From Opitutaceae bacterium (GTDB lineage Bacteria > Verrucomicrobiota > Verrucomicrobiia > Opitutales > Opitutaceae): DNA of 64,000 nt. The position numbers were made by a program, and so were the translations under genes. Location: contig JAWLBB010000003.1 in assembly GCA_041395105.1 (NCBI GenBank), forward strand, positions 372,001 through 436,000. Reading direction: 5' to 3'. The notes under the pieces were generated by a model, which saw only the letters and a program-made list of their open reading frames with translations, made no database searches and was not told where the DNA came from. This document shows, one piece after another, positions 24,318 through 34,134 of the stretch; position 1 is the first letter of the stretch, and each line of letters starts with the position of its first letter.

Positions 24318-25241
24318 CTACCTACCAACTCCGCCCGATGCGACGAGAGCCCGATGGGCGAATTCCCAATCCTCCAGGTGATTGAGCACGACCGCGGAAG
24401 TTGGACGGTCGGTTTCGGCCAGACCAAGAAAATCGCCGATCGATTTCTGTTTCTCCGGACCATGTTCGCGCTGCCGAAGATACCGGTTCCATTCTTCGAT
24501 GGCAGGACGATCGAACGAGCCGCTCGTCTGCTTCCGGATCCATCGCTCAAAACCCATATATGAGGGGAGTTCCGTTTTCAGATAGGCAACCGTCTTTTCC
24601 CGGTCCAGATTCAGGACCTTCAAGACCTTCGCATCCAGTCCGTTGCCACAACCCGGATAATCCGGGTGTAACCAGCCCCGCGCCTCGAGGATGACTTTCA
24701 GCCAGGTCCGGGGAAGCTGGCAGACGCCAAGCCGTCCATAGTCCAATGTGCTGATCAAAGGTATCACCGTTCCGGACTTCCAATCGGTATTCCGGAAGTC
24801 CCGCACATAAAACCAATGCCAGTCCTCAAGGTGATTGAGGACGACCGCAGACATGAGATCCGGTGCAGCCTTCAAACCGATACTCTCGGGAAGGAAGTGG
24901 AACTTGGCCGGGCGATGGATGCGGGTCCGGATCAATTCGTTCCAGCAATCCCGAGTCAGCGCATCGGGCTTGCGACCGGCGTTTTCCGCCACCCACTTTT
25001 CACAGGCCAGATAATTGGGGCGTTCGGATGCGATGAAGCCAAGGAAGGATTCCTCCGGAATCTTCAGCCCCTCGAGCAACCAGCTGTCCAGCATCTGCGA
25101 GCAGGCCGGGTATTCCGGATCCAGGAGACCGTGAGCCTCCAGGAGTGCCTTCCACCAGAGTCGCGGCAACTGGCAATAACCGATCGGTCCGTAACACAGG
25201 CTGGAAATCAGGGGAATCATCGCGGGACGCAGGATAGGCAT
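24318..25241 (-). CDS. Tandem-duplicated DUF5069 protein
   Basis: 307 residues made of two homologous halves. Half one opens MIPLISSLCYGPIGYCQLPR with LWWKALLEAHGLLDPEYP; half two opens VIPLISTLDYGRLGVCQLPR with TWLKVILEARGWLHPDYP. Each half ends with a SAVVLNHLEDW motif, and CEKWVAENAG/FERWIRKQTS are equivalent. The unit matches DUF5069, a family frequent in Verrucomicrobiota whose function is unknown. The start may instead be the Met at 25220, where the first repeat begins. It is on the same strand as the SDR gene, 30 bases upstream. Confidence 0.75.
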   Translation of the reverse strand: MPILRPAMIPLISSLCYGPIGYCQLPRLWWKALLEAHGLLDPEYPACSQMLDSWLLEGLKIPEESFLGFIASERPNYLACEKWVAENAGRKPDALTRDCWNELIRTRIHRPAKFHFLPESIGLKAAPDLMSAVVLNHLEDWHWFYVRDFRNTDWKSGTVIPLISTLDYGRLGVCQLPRTWLKVILEARGWLHPDYPGCGNGLDAKVLKVLNLDREKTVAYLKTELPSYMGFERWIRKQTSGSFDRPAIEEWNRYLRQREHGPEKQKSIGDFLGLAETDRPTSAVVLNHLEDWEFAHRALVASGGVGR

Positions 25242-25432
25242 CGCCCGATCCGCGTCACTTCAAAACGATCTCACCACCGGAGATGCCGCCTGGCAAAAGA
25301 GTCGGGTGAAACCTGTCGTCGCCCACGAAAACCTCAATGGAATGTGCCTGGCAGTCTACAAGTGAATCGACTTCCGTCTTCCGTTCTTCGTTTCTTCGTA
25401 GTTTCCTCTCCTCCAGCTGCCAACAAATCATC

Positions 25433-27361
25433 ATGTCCACCATCTCATTCATGTCCGCCAATTTCGTCGCCCGCGAAATCGGTTACCATATGTCCGAAGG
25501 CTGGGGTCAGGGGGACAAGGCCACCCAGGCCTGGTTCTCCCCCCTCAACACTTTCGAAGAACGATTCGGCGCGATGCTCGCCGAGGTGAGCGACCTGGGC
25601 TTCAAGGCCATCGATCTATGGATCGGCCATCTCCACTGGTCCTGGGCGACCCCCGCCCATCTGGAGATCGCCGCCCGACTCCTTGACGCTGCCGGACTTT
25701 CTCCGGTCAGCTATGCGGGTGGGTTCGGCGCGACTCCGTCTGAGTTCCGTGCTGCCTGCCTGGTCTGCGTGCGCCTCGGCATACCGGTTCTCGGCGGCGG
25801 CCTGCCCCTGCTTCAGACCGACCGTTCGACGGCGGTTTCCATCCTGCGCGAATACGGGTTGGTCTTCGGGTTGGAAAACCATCCGGAAAAGAACCCGGAG
25901 GAAGCCCTCGCCAAACTCGGCAAGGGCGACGAGGACGTCATTGGCATGGCAGTCGACACCGGCTGGTTCGCCACCCAGAAATACGATGCCCTCAAGGCGA
26001 TCCAGGTTCTGGCGCCGCGGCTCAAACACATCCACCTCAAGGACGTCAAAGCACCGCGTTCCGAAAAGACCGGATTCATGTTCGTCGACATGGGCCACGA
26101 AACCTGCGCGCTCGGCGATGGGATCGTGCCGATCGAGGCCATCGTTCACGAACTGGTCAAACTCGGCTACCGGGGTCCACTCAGCATCGAGCATGAACCC
26201 GAGGAGTTCGATCCGCGGCCGGATGCCAAGCTGTCTCTCGACCGGTTGCAGGGATGGCTGAAATCGGGCATCGAGCGGATCACGCCACCCAATCCCCTGG
26301 GAGTTGCCATCGTGGGATGCGGCAACATCGCCGATGCCTACGCGAAGCAGATCAATTCGTATCCACATGTCGCCCTTCTCGGGGGGTTCGACCTCGACCG
26401 GTCACGGGCCGAAGCACTGACCGGAAACTACGGGGGAAAGGTCTATGCGACGCTTGAGGAAGTTCTGGCCGACCCCAAGGTTGAGATCGTGGTCAACCTG
26501 ACCATTCACCATGCTCACGTGGAAGTCATCACCAAGTGCCTCGAAGCCGGGAAGCACGTCCATACCGAGAAGCCGCTGGCCTTCACCTACAAGGACGCCA
26601 AGGCCCTGAACGACCTGGCGGCCGGCAAGGGCCTGCGTTTGAGCAGTGCCCCGACCACCTGGCTCGGCGAAGCCCAATTGACCGCGTGGAAGGAAATCCG
26701 CGAAGGCCGGATCGGCACGCCGCGGGTTGCCTATGCGGAGGTCAATTGGGGGAGAATCGAAGCCTGGCACCCGAATCCCGGACCCTTTTACGACGTCGGG
26801 GTGGTCTATGATGTTGCCGTCTACCCGCTCACTCTGCTGACGGCCTGGTTTGGACCGGCCACCCGGGTCATCGCCGGCGGCGGCGTGGTGTATCCCGACC
26901 GGAAGACAAAGGACGGAACCCCTTTCTCCATCACCACTCCGGAATGGACCTGTGCGGTGGTCGACTTCGCAAACGGGGTCAAGGGCCGGATCACCTCCAG
27001 TTTCTACACCGGATGGAATACCCGGCAGCACGGGCTCGAAGTGCATGGCGACGATGGGATGATCGCACTCGACCGGTGGGATGCCTTCGACTCGCCCATT
27101 TATCATGCGGAAGCCGCCCATCACGGTGCCCCACATCGAATGGTGCCTCTTCGCCCGCCTTCTCCGGGAATCGAGTTCGCCCGCGGACTGAGCGACCTTG
27201 CCGAATCCATCCGGGAGAAGCGACTCCACCGGACCTCGGGTGAACACGCCGCCCATGTGGTCGAGATTGTCCAGGCCATCCACGCCTCCCTGAAATCCGG
27301 TCAATCGGTCGCTGTGACTTCGACCTTTCCCAAGTCGGATCCGTTGCCCTGGGCCAGGTAG
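25433..27361 (+). CDS. Fused sugar isomerase/epimerase and Gfo/Idh/MocA oxidoreductase
   Basis: 642 residues from the ATG at 25433. Residues 1 to about 280 are a xylose-isomerase-like TIM barrel (EVSDLGFKAIDLWIGHLHWS, VFGLENHPEKNPEE, GMAVDTGWFATQKYDA, HIHLKDVKAP, LSIEHEPEE). After a short linker, residues from about 290 are a Gfo/Idh/MocA protein: GVAIVGCGNIADAYAKQINS (NAD-binding), IVVNLTIHHAHVEVI, HVHTEKPLAFTYKDA (EKP motif) and YDVGVVYDVAVYPLTLL. Both halves are normally separate genes next to each other. Fusion suggests consecutive steps, for example oxidation and isomerisation of one sugar. No frameshift is seen. Confidence 0.88.
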   Translation: MSTISFMSANFVAREIGYHMSEGWGQGDKATQAWFSPLNTFEERFGAMLAEVSDLGFKAIDLWIGHLHWSWATPAHLEIAARLLDAAGLSPVSYAGGFGATPSEFRAACLVCVRLGIPVLGGGLPLLQTDRSTAVSILREYGLVFGLENHPEKNPEEALAKLGKGDEDVIGMAVDTGWFATQKYDALKAIQVLAPRLKHIHLKDVKAPRSEKTGFMFVDMGHETCALGDGIVPIEAIVHELVKLGYRGPLSIEHEPEEFDPRPDAKLSLDRLQGWLKSGIERITPPNPLGVAIVGCGNIADAYAKQINSYPHVALLGGFDLDRSRAEALTGNYGGKVYATLEEVLADPKVEIVVNLTIHHAHVEVITKCLEAGKHVHTEKPLAFTYKDAKALNDLAAGKGLRLSSAPTTWLGEAQLTAWKEIREGRIGTPRVAYAEVNWGRIEAWHPNPGPFYDVGVVYDVAVYPLTLLTAWFGPATRVIAGGGVVYPDRKTKDGTPFSITTPEWTCAVVDFANGVKGRITSSFYTGWNTRQHGLEVHGDDGMIALDRWDAFDSPIYHAEAAHHGAPHRMVPLRPPSPGIEFARGLSDLAESIREKRLHRTSGEHAAHVVEIVQAIHASLKSGQSVAVTSTFPKSDPLPWAR

Positions 27362-27530
27362 CCGACCGGGTCGAGTCCGGATTCGCGGGTTCACTCGAAG
27401 CGCACCCCTTACCGGATCGTCAGGATAGTGCCTCGGCCTCACCGAATCCGTGAGTTGATCACTTGTAGATTGACCTTGTTCGCAACGGGCAGACGATGCG
27501 CATCACCCGTCCATCGGAGATACCCCGACT

Positions 27531-28937
27531 TTGAAGATACCCACCCCTGACACAATCGGCAGCCCGAATGCCCCCAAGAAGTGGAAGGCGGGAACGCTGA
27601 CCTACACCTCGGCCGGACTGGCGGTTCTCTTCATCTGGCTGCTCTTCGGCGATTTTGCCTGGCAGCTCAAGGAGCGCTCGGTCACGGCCACAGCCCAACT
27701 CTTCCTCAAGCGGTTTGAGTCCAGTGATTTCTTTGTCGGCCTGCTCATCGGCTCGCTCCCCGCCGCCATGGGAATGATCATCGGGCCGATCATCTCGGTC
27801 CGGTCCGACCGGCACCGCGGGCGCTGGGGCCGCCGGATCCCCTACCTGCTGGTGCCACTGCCGTTTGTAACCGCATCGATGGTCGGGCTCGCCCTGTCCC
27901 CGCAGGTTGGCGGCTTCTTTCATCAACTGCTCGGAGACACGTCCCCGGGGCTAAACGCCTGCGTGCTTGGGGCGTTTGCCGGTTTCTGGGCGCTCTTCGA
28001 AGTCGCGACAGTCATCGCCAACGCGGTCTTCGGGGGCCTGATCAACGATGTCGTTCCCCAGGCGATCATCGGGCGGTTCTTCGCGCTTTTTCGCATCGTC
28101 AGCCTGATTGACGGCATCATTTTCAACTACTTCCTGATCAAACACGCCGAAGAGTACTTCGTCTGGATATTCATCGGGACCGGAGTCTTTTACGCGATTG
28201 GCTTCAGTCTGATGTGTTTCATGGTGAAGGAGGGCGAATACCCGCCGCCCGAACCTCTCAGTGAGACTGCCAAGCCCGGTCGGATGCAGGGACTGCGGTC
28301 GTATCTGCGCGAGTGTTTCGCCACCCCCTATTATCTCTGGATCTTCGTGGCCCTGACCCTGTGCATGCTGTCTTTCGGGCCGGTCAATTCCTTCAGCATC
28401 TTCTATGCAAAGAGCCTGGACATGAGCATGCAGACCTACGGTCGCTACATCGCCGCTTCCTACGCCTGTTCGATCATCCTGGCCTATTTTCTCGGCTCAC
28501 TGGCCGATCGTTTCCATCCACTTCGCATGGCGATCGCCACCATTGGTCTCTACGCCGGGTTCATGCTCTGGGGTGCAGGGTTTGCCACGGACTCACCCCG
28601 CTTCGGGGTCGCCTTCATCGCGCATACCGTCATCTCCGGGGCCTATTTCACCTCGACCGCATCGATCGGTCAGCGTCTCTACCCGAAGATGAAGTTCGCC
28701 CAGTTCGCCTCCGCCGCCGGCATCCTGATCGCCGCAACCGCCGCGGTGCTTCCCCCGACAGTCGGACTCATCCTCGACGCAAGCGGCCACCAATACCGAC
28801 TCACTTTCCTCATGGGCGGTATCCTCGCCTCGACCGGTCTGCTCATTCTGCTCGTGGTCCACCACAAGTTCATGAAGCTGGGCGGTCCCAAGAACTACAA
28901 GGCGCCCCATGCCGATCCGGTGGCCGAGGTTGCCTGA
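27531..28937 (+). CDS. MFS sugar carrier (GPH/SLC45-like)
   Basis: 468 residues starting with a TTG at 27531, as no in-frame ATG precedes the first transmembrane segment. About twelve hydrophobic helices are visible, with the signature loop VRSDRHRGRWGRRIPYLLVP between helices 2 and 3, which is typical of glycoside-pentoside-hexuronide and SLC45-type carriers. The C terminus is short and cytoplasmic. Placed before two heparinase-II/III-like genes and after the fused isomerase-oxidoreductase gene, it probably imports the oligosaccharide they act on. The substrate is inferred. Confidence 0.82.
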   Translation: MKIPTPDTIGSPNAPKKWKAGTLTYTSAGLAVLFIWLLFGDFAWQLKERSVTATAQLFLKRFESSDFFVGLLIGSLPAAMGMIIGPIISVRSDRHRGRWGRRIPYLLVPLPFVTASMVGLALSPQVGGFFHQLLGDTSPGLNACVLGAFAGFWALFEVATVIANAVFGGLINDVVPQAIIGRFFALFRIVSLIDGIIFNYFLIKHAEEYFVWIFIGTGVFYAIGFSLMCFMVKEGEYPPPEPLSETAKPGRMQGLRSYLRECFATPYYLWIFVALTLCMLSFGPVNSFSIFYAKSLDMSMQTYGRYIAASYACSIILAYFLGSLADRFHPLRMAIATIGLYAGFMLWGAGFATDSPRFGVAFIAHTVISGAYFTSTASIGQRLYPKMKFAQFASAAGILIAATAAVLPPTVGLILDASGHQYRLTFLMGGILASTGLLILLVVHHKFMKLGGPKNYKAPHADPVAEVA

Positions 28938-29023
28938 TTCATTGGCCGTCAAGCCGGCGCAAAACCGTTCGCTTCCCTGGGTCCGGGCTTGTCCAACAAA
29001 GGACATTCGGTTCTCCTCGAGGC

Positions 29024-31351
29024 TTGCACATCACCCCGATCAATAGTGCGGAAGCTGTCTTTGCCCCGTTCTTTGATGAGAACCTCGGAGAGCTCTCACA
29101 TTGGACCTGTGACGCACCCGGTGCCGTTGGCCTCAGACTGACCCAGAGTTGGGCCTTCGTCATCGTCAATTGGGAACGGCCGGCAGCTGACGGTCTTGTC
29201 CTTCGCCTGCAGCGCAACTTTGATGGATTTGACTGCTCTGCCTACAACCGTCTGATCGTCAGCATCAACCTGCCGGAGGGCAGCATCATCCGCCTGAGGG
29301 CCGAAACCGATGCCGGACCCGTCGAAAGAACCGGGCCGCCTTCCGGGACCACCCGCCGGGAAGAGTGGCTCGACCTTGGCGGCGCACATCAGATCCAGTC
29401 CCTTCGGGTGGAAGTCCGGACCGACCACCTCTCGGCCGGTTCCGGCTGGCTTCTCTGGTTCGGACTCCAGGATACCGGCCGGCTCCCCTTCCATCTCGCC
29501 CAATGGGAAGGTTACGATGAGCGGTGGGAGGCGTATCTTCAGCCCCCCGACTTCGAACCGGAGTTCAAACCCACCTACGGTTTGATGATCAACGCGGATG
29601 AACTGGATGACATCCGCAGACGCTTCGCCTCGACCCACGCCATGGATGAGCTGCGAACGGCGGCCGGCATGGCCAGGGAGGTCCGGCCGGAGAGCCTGAT
29701 CGGGGAAAACATCAATTTCTGGAATTTCAACGGCTTCCGCCGCGAGCGGGAAATGGGCCGCATGCTTCCCCTCCATGGACCTTACGCGGCCCAGGCCGGC
29801 GTGCTCTGGCGCGACAAGGACCTCTGCCGCCTCGCCGCCCGTTTTGCCCTGAGCATGGTGCACTGCGACCATTGGGAAGATGTCTTCTTCGCCTTTTTCC
29901 GCGGAAGCAACTGGGATCAACGCGGATTCGTCCAATCCATTGCGACCTGGGACTGCGCGGTCATCCTCGATCTCTGCGGCGAATGGTTCACTCCGCTGGG
30001 CCGGGAGCTGATCCTGCGGCGGATCTCCACCGAAGCCCATGGAGCGATGTGTCATGCGTCTTGGTGGTGGGAATACATGTACCACACCAACCAGATGGCG
30101 TGGATTTCTCCCGCCCGGCTTTATGGTCTCCTCATCCTGGAGCAGACCATGCCCGCACGTTGCGGGAACCACCCGAAGCCGCCGTCCCGCGTGGCGGCCC
30201 ATACCGATATCGCCTGGACCAATCTGCAGGACAACCTTGAGAAATGCATGTTGCCGGACGGAGGCTATGTCGAGGGGTGCACCTATTTTACCTGGGTGGC
30301 CAGGCAGGCCGTTCTCTGCGCCCTCCTCTACGGCCGGGGACGTCATATGGATATCCGCCAACTGGTCCCGCCCGCGCTCTTCCGGACCGAGACGCTGGCC
30401 GAGATCCTCGTCTCCACGGATGACAATCAGGACATGATCCTGACCGGCGACGCCTGTGTCGCTTTCGGCGAAGCGCTCGCCTTCCTGGCCTGGCTCATGC
30501 CCCGATCCCACTGGGTCACCCTCTATCGGAAATCCCTTCGCCGGGCCGGTGCCGCTCCCATGCTCCTCGCCTTGCGATTTGACAGCGAAATACCGGCAGA
30601 GGGTCCCGACTTCGCCCCATTCCTGGAAATGCCGGATACCGGCATGATGGCCTCGGTCCGACGACTGGGGACCGAGTGGGTCAAACTCTTCATCCTCGGG
30701 AACAAGGCCGACGGCGACCATCAGCATGAGGATAAGGGCAACTTCATTCTGGAATGTGCCGGCGACAGCTTTGCCTTTGATTTTGGTGTGGTCGACTACG
30801 CCAACCCGGTGACGGAATTGCTCAAGCACTGCCAGCGCCACAATATGCTCACGCCATGGAGCGAGACGGAACGACCCAGGCCCCGGAACCCGATTCACTT
30901 GGACATCAAACCCGTCGGGCACGGGGACGGGGAATCCTTTCGCGCCTCCATGGATGTGTCTCCGGGTTGGGATGGCTGGTTCAGCCGATGGCAGCGCACC
31001 TGGGATTCATCCGCACCGGATCGACTGACCATCATCGACGATTGGTCGGTTGAACGAGGAGAGGGTGTGATCTTTCACTGGACGACGCGTCTGCCCATTC
31101 GCCTTGAAGGCACTCGAGCGGTCATCAAGGGAAGCCGGGCGACCGCGGTCCTGTCGTTTCCCGAAGAGGTCGAGGCCGTCGTCGAGGAGCTTCCGCTCAT
31201 GGATCCCGGTCGACGGGCCATCGACGAGCAGCGTCGCGACATCATCCAGTTCGGCTGGACCCACGCCGCGACGCAGCCCCGGCTCACCTTGAGGCAGCGT
31301 GGCCGCAGTGGAACCCTGCGGGTCGATGTTCAATTGTCACTGAACGATTGA
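29024..31351 (+). CDS. Heparinase II/III-like protein, copy 1
   Basis: 775 residues from a TTG at 29024. This start is chosen because it aligns with the ATG of the neighbouring paralogue (HITPINSAEAVFAPF against KLTPINSAEAVFEPF) and gives the same length. An N-terminal ~150-residue beta-rich segment (QRNFDGFDCSAYNRLIVSIN) precedes an alpha/alpha-toroid (HCDHWEDVFFAFFRGSNWDQ, WWWEYMYHTNQMAW, MLPDGGYVEGCTYFTWVARQ) and a C-terminal beta-sandwich with NKADGDHQHEDKGNFILECA, the heparinase II/III active-site neighbourhood. No signal peptide is present, so it is likely cytoplasmic. It may cleave imported uronate-containing oligosaccharides. Confidence 0.82.
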   Translation: MHITPINSAEAVFAPFFDENLGELSHWTCDAPGAVGLRLTQSWAFVIVNWERPAADGLVLRLQRNFDGFDCSAYNRLIVSINLPEGSIIRLRAETDAGPVERTGPPSGTTRREEWLDLGGAHQIQSLRVEVRTDHLSAGSGWLLWFGLQDTGRLPFHLAQWEGYDERWEAYLQPPDFEPEFKPTYGLMINADELDDIRRRFASTHAMDELRTAAGMAREVRPESLIGENINFWNFNGFRREREMGRMLPLHGPYAAQAGVLWRDKDLCRLAARFALSMVHCDHWEDVFFAFFRGSNWDQRGFVQSIATWDCAVILDLCGEWFTPLGRELILRRISTEAHGAMCHASWWWEYMYHTNQMAWISPARLYGLLILEQTMPARCGNHPKPPSRVAAHTDIAWTNLQDNLEKCMLPDGGYVEGCTYFTWVARQAVLCALLYGRGRHMDIRQLVPPALFRTETLAEILVSTDDNQDMILTGDACVAFGEALAFLAWLMPRSHWVTLYRKSLRRAGAAPMLLALRFDSEIPAEGPDFAPFLEMPDTGMMASVRRLGTEWVKLFILGNKADGDHQHEDKGNFILECAGDSFAFDFGVVDYANPVTELLKHCQRHNMLTPWSETERPRPRNPIHLDIKPVGHGDGESFRASMDVSPGWDGWFSRWQRTWDSSAPDRLTIIDDWSVERGEGVIFHWTTRLPIRLEGTRAVIKGSRATAVLSFPEEVEAVVEELPLMDPGRRAIDEQRRDIIQFGWTHAATQPRLTLRQRGRSGTLRVDVQLSLND

Positions 31352-31407
31352 TACAGTTGTCCGGAGACTGACCGGACCCACTCTGCACGACACAAGGGAT
31401 CTTCATC

Positions 31408-33735
31408 ATGAAACTCACTCCCATCAACAGTGCCGAAGCCGTCTTCGAACCCTTTCACGATCCCGAGATCAGCGGATTCAAGGAATGGACGGTCGAATCC
31501 GATGGCGTCCGGGGATTCAAGGTCTGGCAGAACTGGATCTGGGTACAGTGGTCGTGGGAGGCACCCGCGGATGACGGCCAGGTCGTTCACTTCCACCGGA
31601 AACTCGATCTCGATTGCTCCAATTACGACCGTCTCATAGTCTGCGTGGCCATGCCCGAGGGCAGCATGGTCAGTCTTGAAGCGGTGACCGATGCCGGTCG
31701 CCGCATCCGCCGGGGCGATCCCTTCGGTCCCACCAAGCGCGAGGAATGGCTGCCGCTCGAGGGAGCCCGGCGCATCACCTCCCTCTCCATCAGGGCACAC
31801 TTTCCAAAAGGACCTTCCGGAGACGGCTGGATCTATTGGATGGCCCTCCAGAGCACCGACCGACTTCCCGCCCATCTTGATCAGTGGGCGGGCTATGATG
31901 AACGGTGGGAGAAATACCTGCAACCGCCCGAGTTTGTGCCTTCCTTCAATCCGGCTTTCGGGCTGCTTCTGAAGGCGGATGAACTTGAAGCCGTGCGCAG
32001 GGAGTTTGCCGAAACGCCGGCCGCTGATGCCATGCGGGAGGCGGCCGTTGACGCCCGAGCCGTCCGGCCCGAGAGCCTGATCGGTCAATACGTCAATATG
32101 TGGAACTCGAATTCGCTCCGACGTGAACGCGACCACGGGAAAGTCATCATGATTCACGGAGCCAACGCGGCCCAGGCGGGCATGCTCCTCAAGGACAGGG
32201 AACTCTGTCGGCTGGCCGCGCGATTCGCAATCAGCATGGCGCACTGCGAGCGCTGGGACGACTGTTTTGTCTGCTATATGCCGGGCAGTTCCTGGGAGCA
32301 GCGCAGCTTTGTCCAATCCGTCTGTGTCTTTGAAACCGCTCTGATCCTCGACCTCTGTGGCGAATGGTTCACCGATGTCGGACGGAACCTGATACTGCGG
32401 CGGATCGCCGAAGAGGGCCTCGGCAATCTGAATTTCAACACCTGGTGGTGGGAGTACATCTTCCACTGCAACCAGCTCACCTGGTTCGCCCCCGGGCGGA
32501 TCCTTGGATACCTGTTGCTCGAGCGGACCATGCCCGCGAAGTGCGGCGATCACCCTCCCCCGGAAACTTCGCGGGTCGCCCCCTACACCGAACTCGCGGT
32601 CAAGGACCTGCTGGAAAACCTGCACCACATTCTCCTGCCCGACGGCGGCTACGTCGAAGGGCCCACCTATTTCACCTGGGTCATCCGCCAGGCCTTCGTT
32701 TCCCTGCACCTCTATGCCCGGGCCCGCGGCCGCACCCTGGCCGAGGTCATGCCCACCCAGATCAAGTCCACCGCGGTCATGGCGGAGGTCCTCTATTCTA
32801 CGGACGATCGGCAGGATATGATTCTGATCTGCGATGCGATGTATGCCTTTCCCGAAGCCCTTGCCTACCTCGCCGCCTACCTGCCGGACAGTCACTGGGT
32901 GAACATTTATCGGAAACAATTGTCGCGTGCCGGGGCCGCTCCGTCGCTTCTCGCCATGAGTTTGTCGGCGGATATCCCCGAGTCGGGGCCGCCCCTGCGG
33001 CCCTTTGTCGACATGCCCGAGACCGGGATGATGTGCTCGGTCCGTCGCCTGCAGGGAGAATTCGTCAGACTCTTCCTCATGGGCAATCGGGCCGGAGCCG
33101 GTCATACCCATGAAGACAAGGGCAGTTTCGTCCTTGAGTTCGCCGGTGATACATTCGCCCAGGAATTTGGAGTGGTCGACTACAGCAATCCGCTGACCGA
33201 GTCGCTGAAGCATGCCCAGCGCCACAACATGCTCACGCCTCTGTCGATGGATGAGCGTCCCTCCCCGGCCTGCCCGATCCTGTCCGCCATCCGGCCGACC
33301 GGCGCCGGGGACGAGACCCGATTCCATGCCGCGATGGATGTCAGCCCCGGATGGGAAGGCTGGTTCAGGAAATGGATACGCACCTGGGACTCACCGACCC
33401 CCGATGAACTCGTCATCACCGATGAATGGGCTGTGGAAAAGGGAAACGGCGTTGTCTTCCACTGGACCACGACTCTCCCGATGAAACGCGAAGATAACAC
33501 CATTATCATCGAAGGCAGGCGCGGTATTGTCGAGATCACCATTCCACCTGGAACAGAAGCAATCATCGAGGCACTGCCCCTGATGAACCCCGACCGCCGG
33601 GCGATTGACGAACTTCGTCGCGAAATGGTGCGTTTCGGCCTGACCCACGCCGAAACCCAGCCCCGATTGCGGATTATCAAACAAGGAAAAGGCGGGATTC
33701 TGCAGGTCAGAGTTCAGTTGAGGCTCAAGTCGTAG
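31408..33735 (+). CDS. Heparinase II/III-like protein, copy 2
   Basis: 775 residues, ATG start, paralogous to the preceding gene throughout, including MPEGSMVSLEAVTDAGRRIR, WWWEYIFHCNQLTWFAPGRI, LLPDGGYVEGPTYFTWVIRQ, FLMGNRAGAGHTHEDKGSFV and FGVVDYSNPLTESLKHAQRH. The HEDKG segment with a His preceding it is retained. Like copy 1 it lacks a signal peptide. The two genes are 56 bases apart and probably co-transcribed with the carrier. Differences are spread along the length, so this is an old duplication with possible substrate divergence and not a recent repeat. Lyase activity is inferred from the family. Confidence 0.82.
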   Translation: MKLTPINSAEAVFEPFHDPEISGFKEWTVESDGVRGFKVWQNWIWVQWSWEAPADDGQVVHFHRKLDLDCSNYDRLIVCVAMPEGSMVSLEAVTDAGRRIRRGDPFGPTKREEWLPLEGARRITSLSIRAHFPKGPSGDGWIYWMALQSTDRLPAHLDQWAGYDERWEKYLQPPEFVPSFNPAFGLLLKADELEAVRREFAETPAADAMREAAVDARAVRPESLIGQYVNMWNSNSLRRERDHGKVIMIHGANAAQAGMLLKDRELCRLAARFAISMAHCERWDDCFVCYMPGSSWEQRSFVQSVCVFETALILDLCGEWFTDVGRNLILRRIAEEGLGNLNFNTWWWEYIFHCNQLTWFAPGRILGYLLLERTMPAKCGDHPPPETSRVAPYTELAVKDLLENLHHILLPDGGYVEGPTYFTWVIRQAFVSLHLYARARGRTLAEVMPTQIKSTAVMAEVLYSTDDRQDMILICDAMYAFPEALAYLAAYLPDSHWVNIYRKQLSRAGAAPSLLAMSLSADIPESGPPLRPFVDMPETGMMCSVRRLQGEFVRLFLMGNRAGAGHTHEDKGSFVLEFAGDTFAQEFGVVDYSNPLTESLKHAQRHNMLTPLSMDERPSPACPILSAIRPTGAGDETRFHAAMDVSPGWEGWFRKWIRTWDSPTPDELVITDEWAVEKGNGVVFHWTTTLPMKREDNTIIIEGRRGIVEITIPPGTEAIIEALPLMNPDRRAIDELRREMVRFGLTHAETQPRLRIIKQGKGGILQVRVQLRLKS

Positions 33736-33756
33736 ACGGCAAAGGGAACCTCCGCA

Positions 33757-33933
33757 TCAGTAGATCCGGGAGGTCTCTCCGCCATCGATTGGCAGGGCCG
33801 TACCGTTGACGATCTCAGCGGCGTCCGAACAGAGCCAGGCGATCATTTCCCCTACTTCCTCAGACTCGCCGAATAGCCTGGTGGCCGAATGGCGCTCGTG
33901 ATGGGGGCAGGCCTCGGCATCAATCAACCTCTT
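33757..33933 (-). pseudogene. C-terminal remnant of a short-chain dehydrogenase
   Basis: The minus-strand frame ends with RLFGESEEVGEMIAWLCSDA followed by AEIVNGTALPIDGGETSRIY, the final ~40 residues of a classical SDR (compare GTPEEVAAAVVWLCS and ALPVDGG of the intact SDR at 23526-24287). Residues upstream in the same frame have no SDR core: no YxxxK, NNAG or TGxxxGIG. The upstream parts of the frame look random, so this is a truncated relic, possibly left by a deletion beside the heparinase pair. Confidence 0.7.
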
Positions 33934-34134
33934 GTTGGCCCATATGCTTCCGCCTCGCCCGTCCAAACCTGCGATCGGACGGCAAGGGAGCGACCGGACC
34001 CACAATTGACGGTGTCCAACTTCTCCACCGGCCGGAACCCGGCCACAACGCCAATCGGCGACTCTCTGCGACTTTTCTGCCGGCAACCGGGTTCTGTATT
34101 CGAACAGCACGAAAATCCCCAACCCATCCGAACC

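Noticed and set aside
29096..33327. Two long minus-strand frames opposite the heparinase-like genes
   Set aside because: They are shadows of the two paralogous plus-strand genes, and their similarity to each other only reflects that paralogy.
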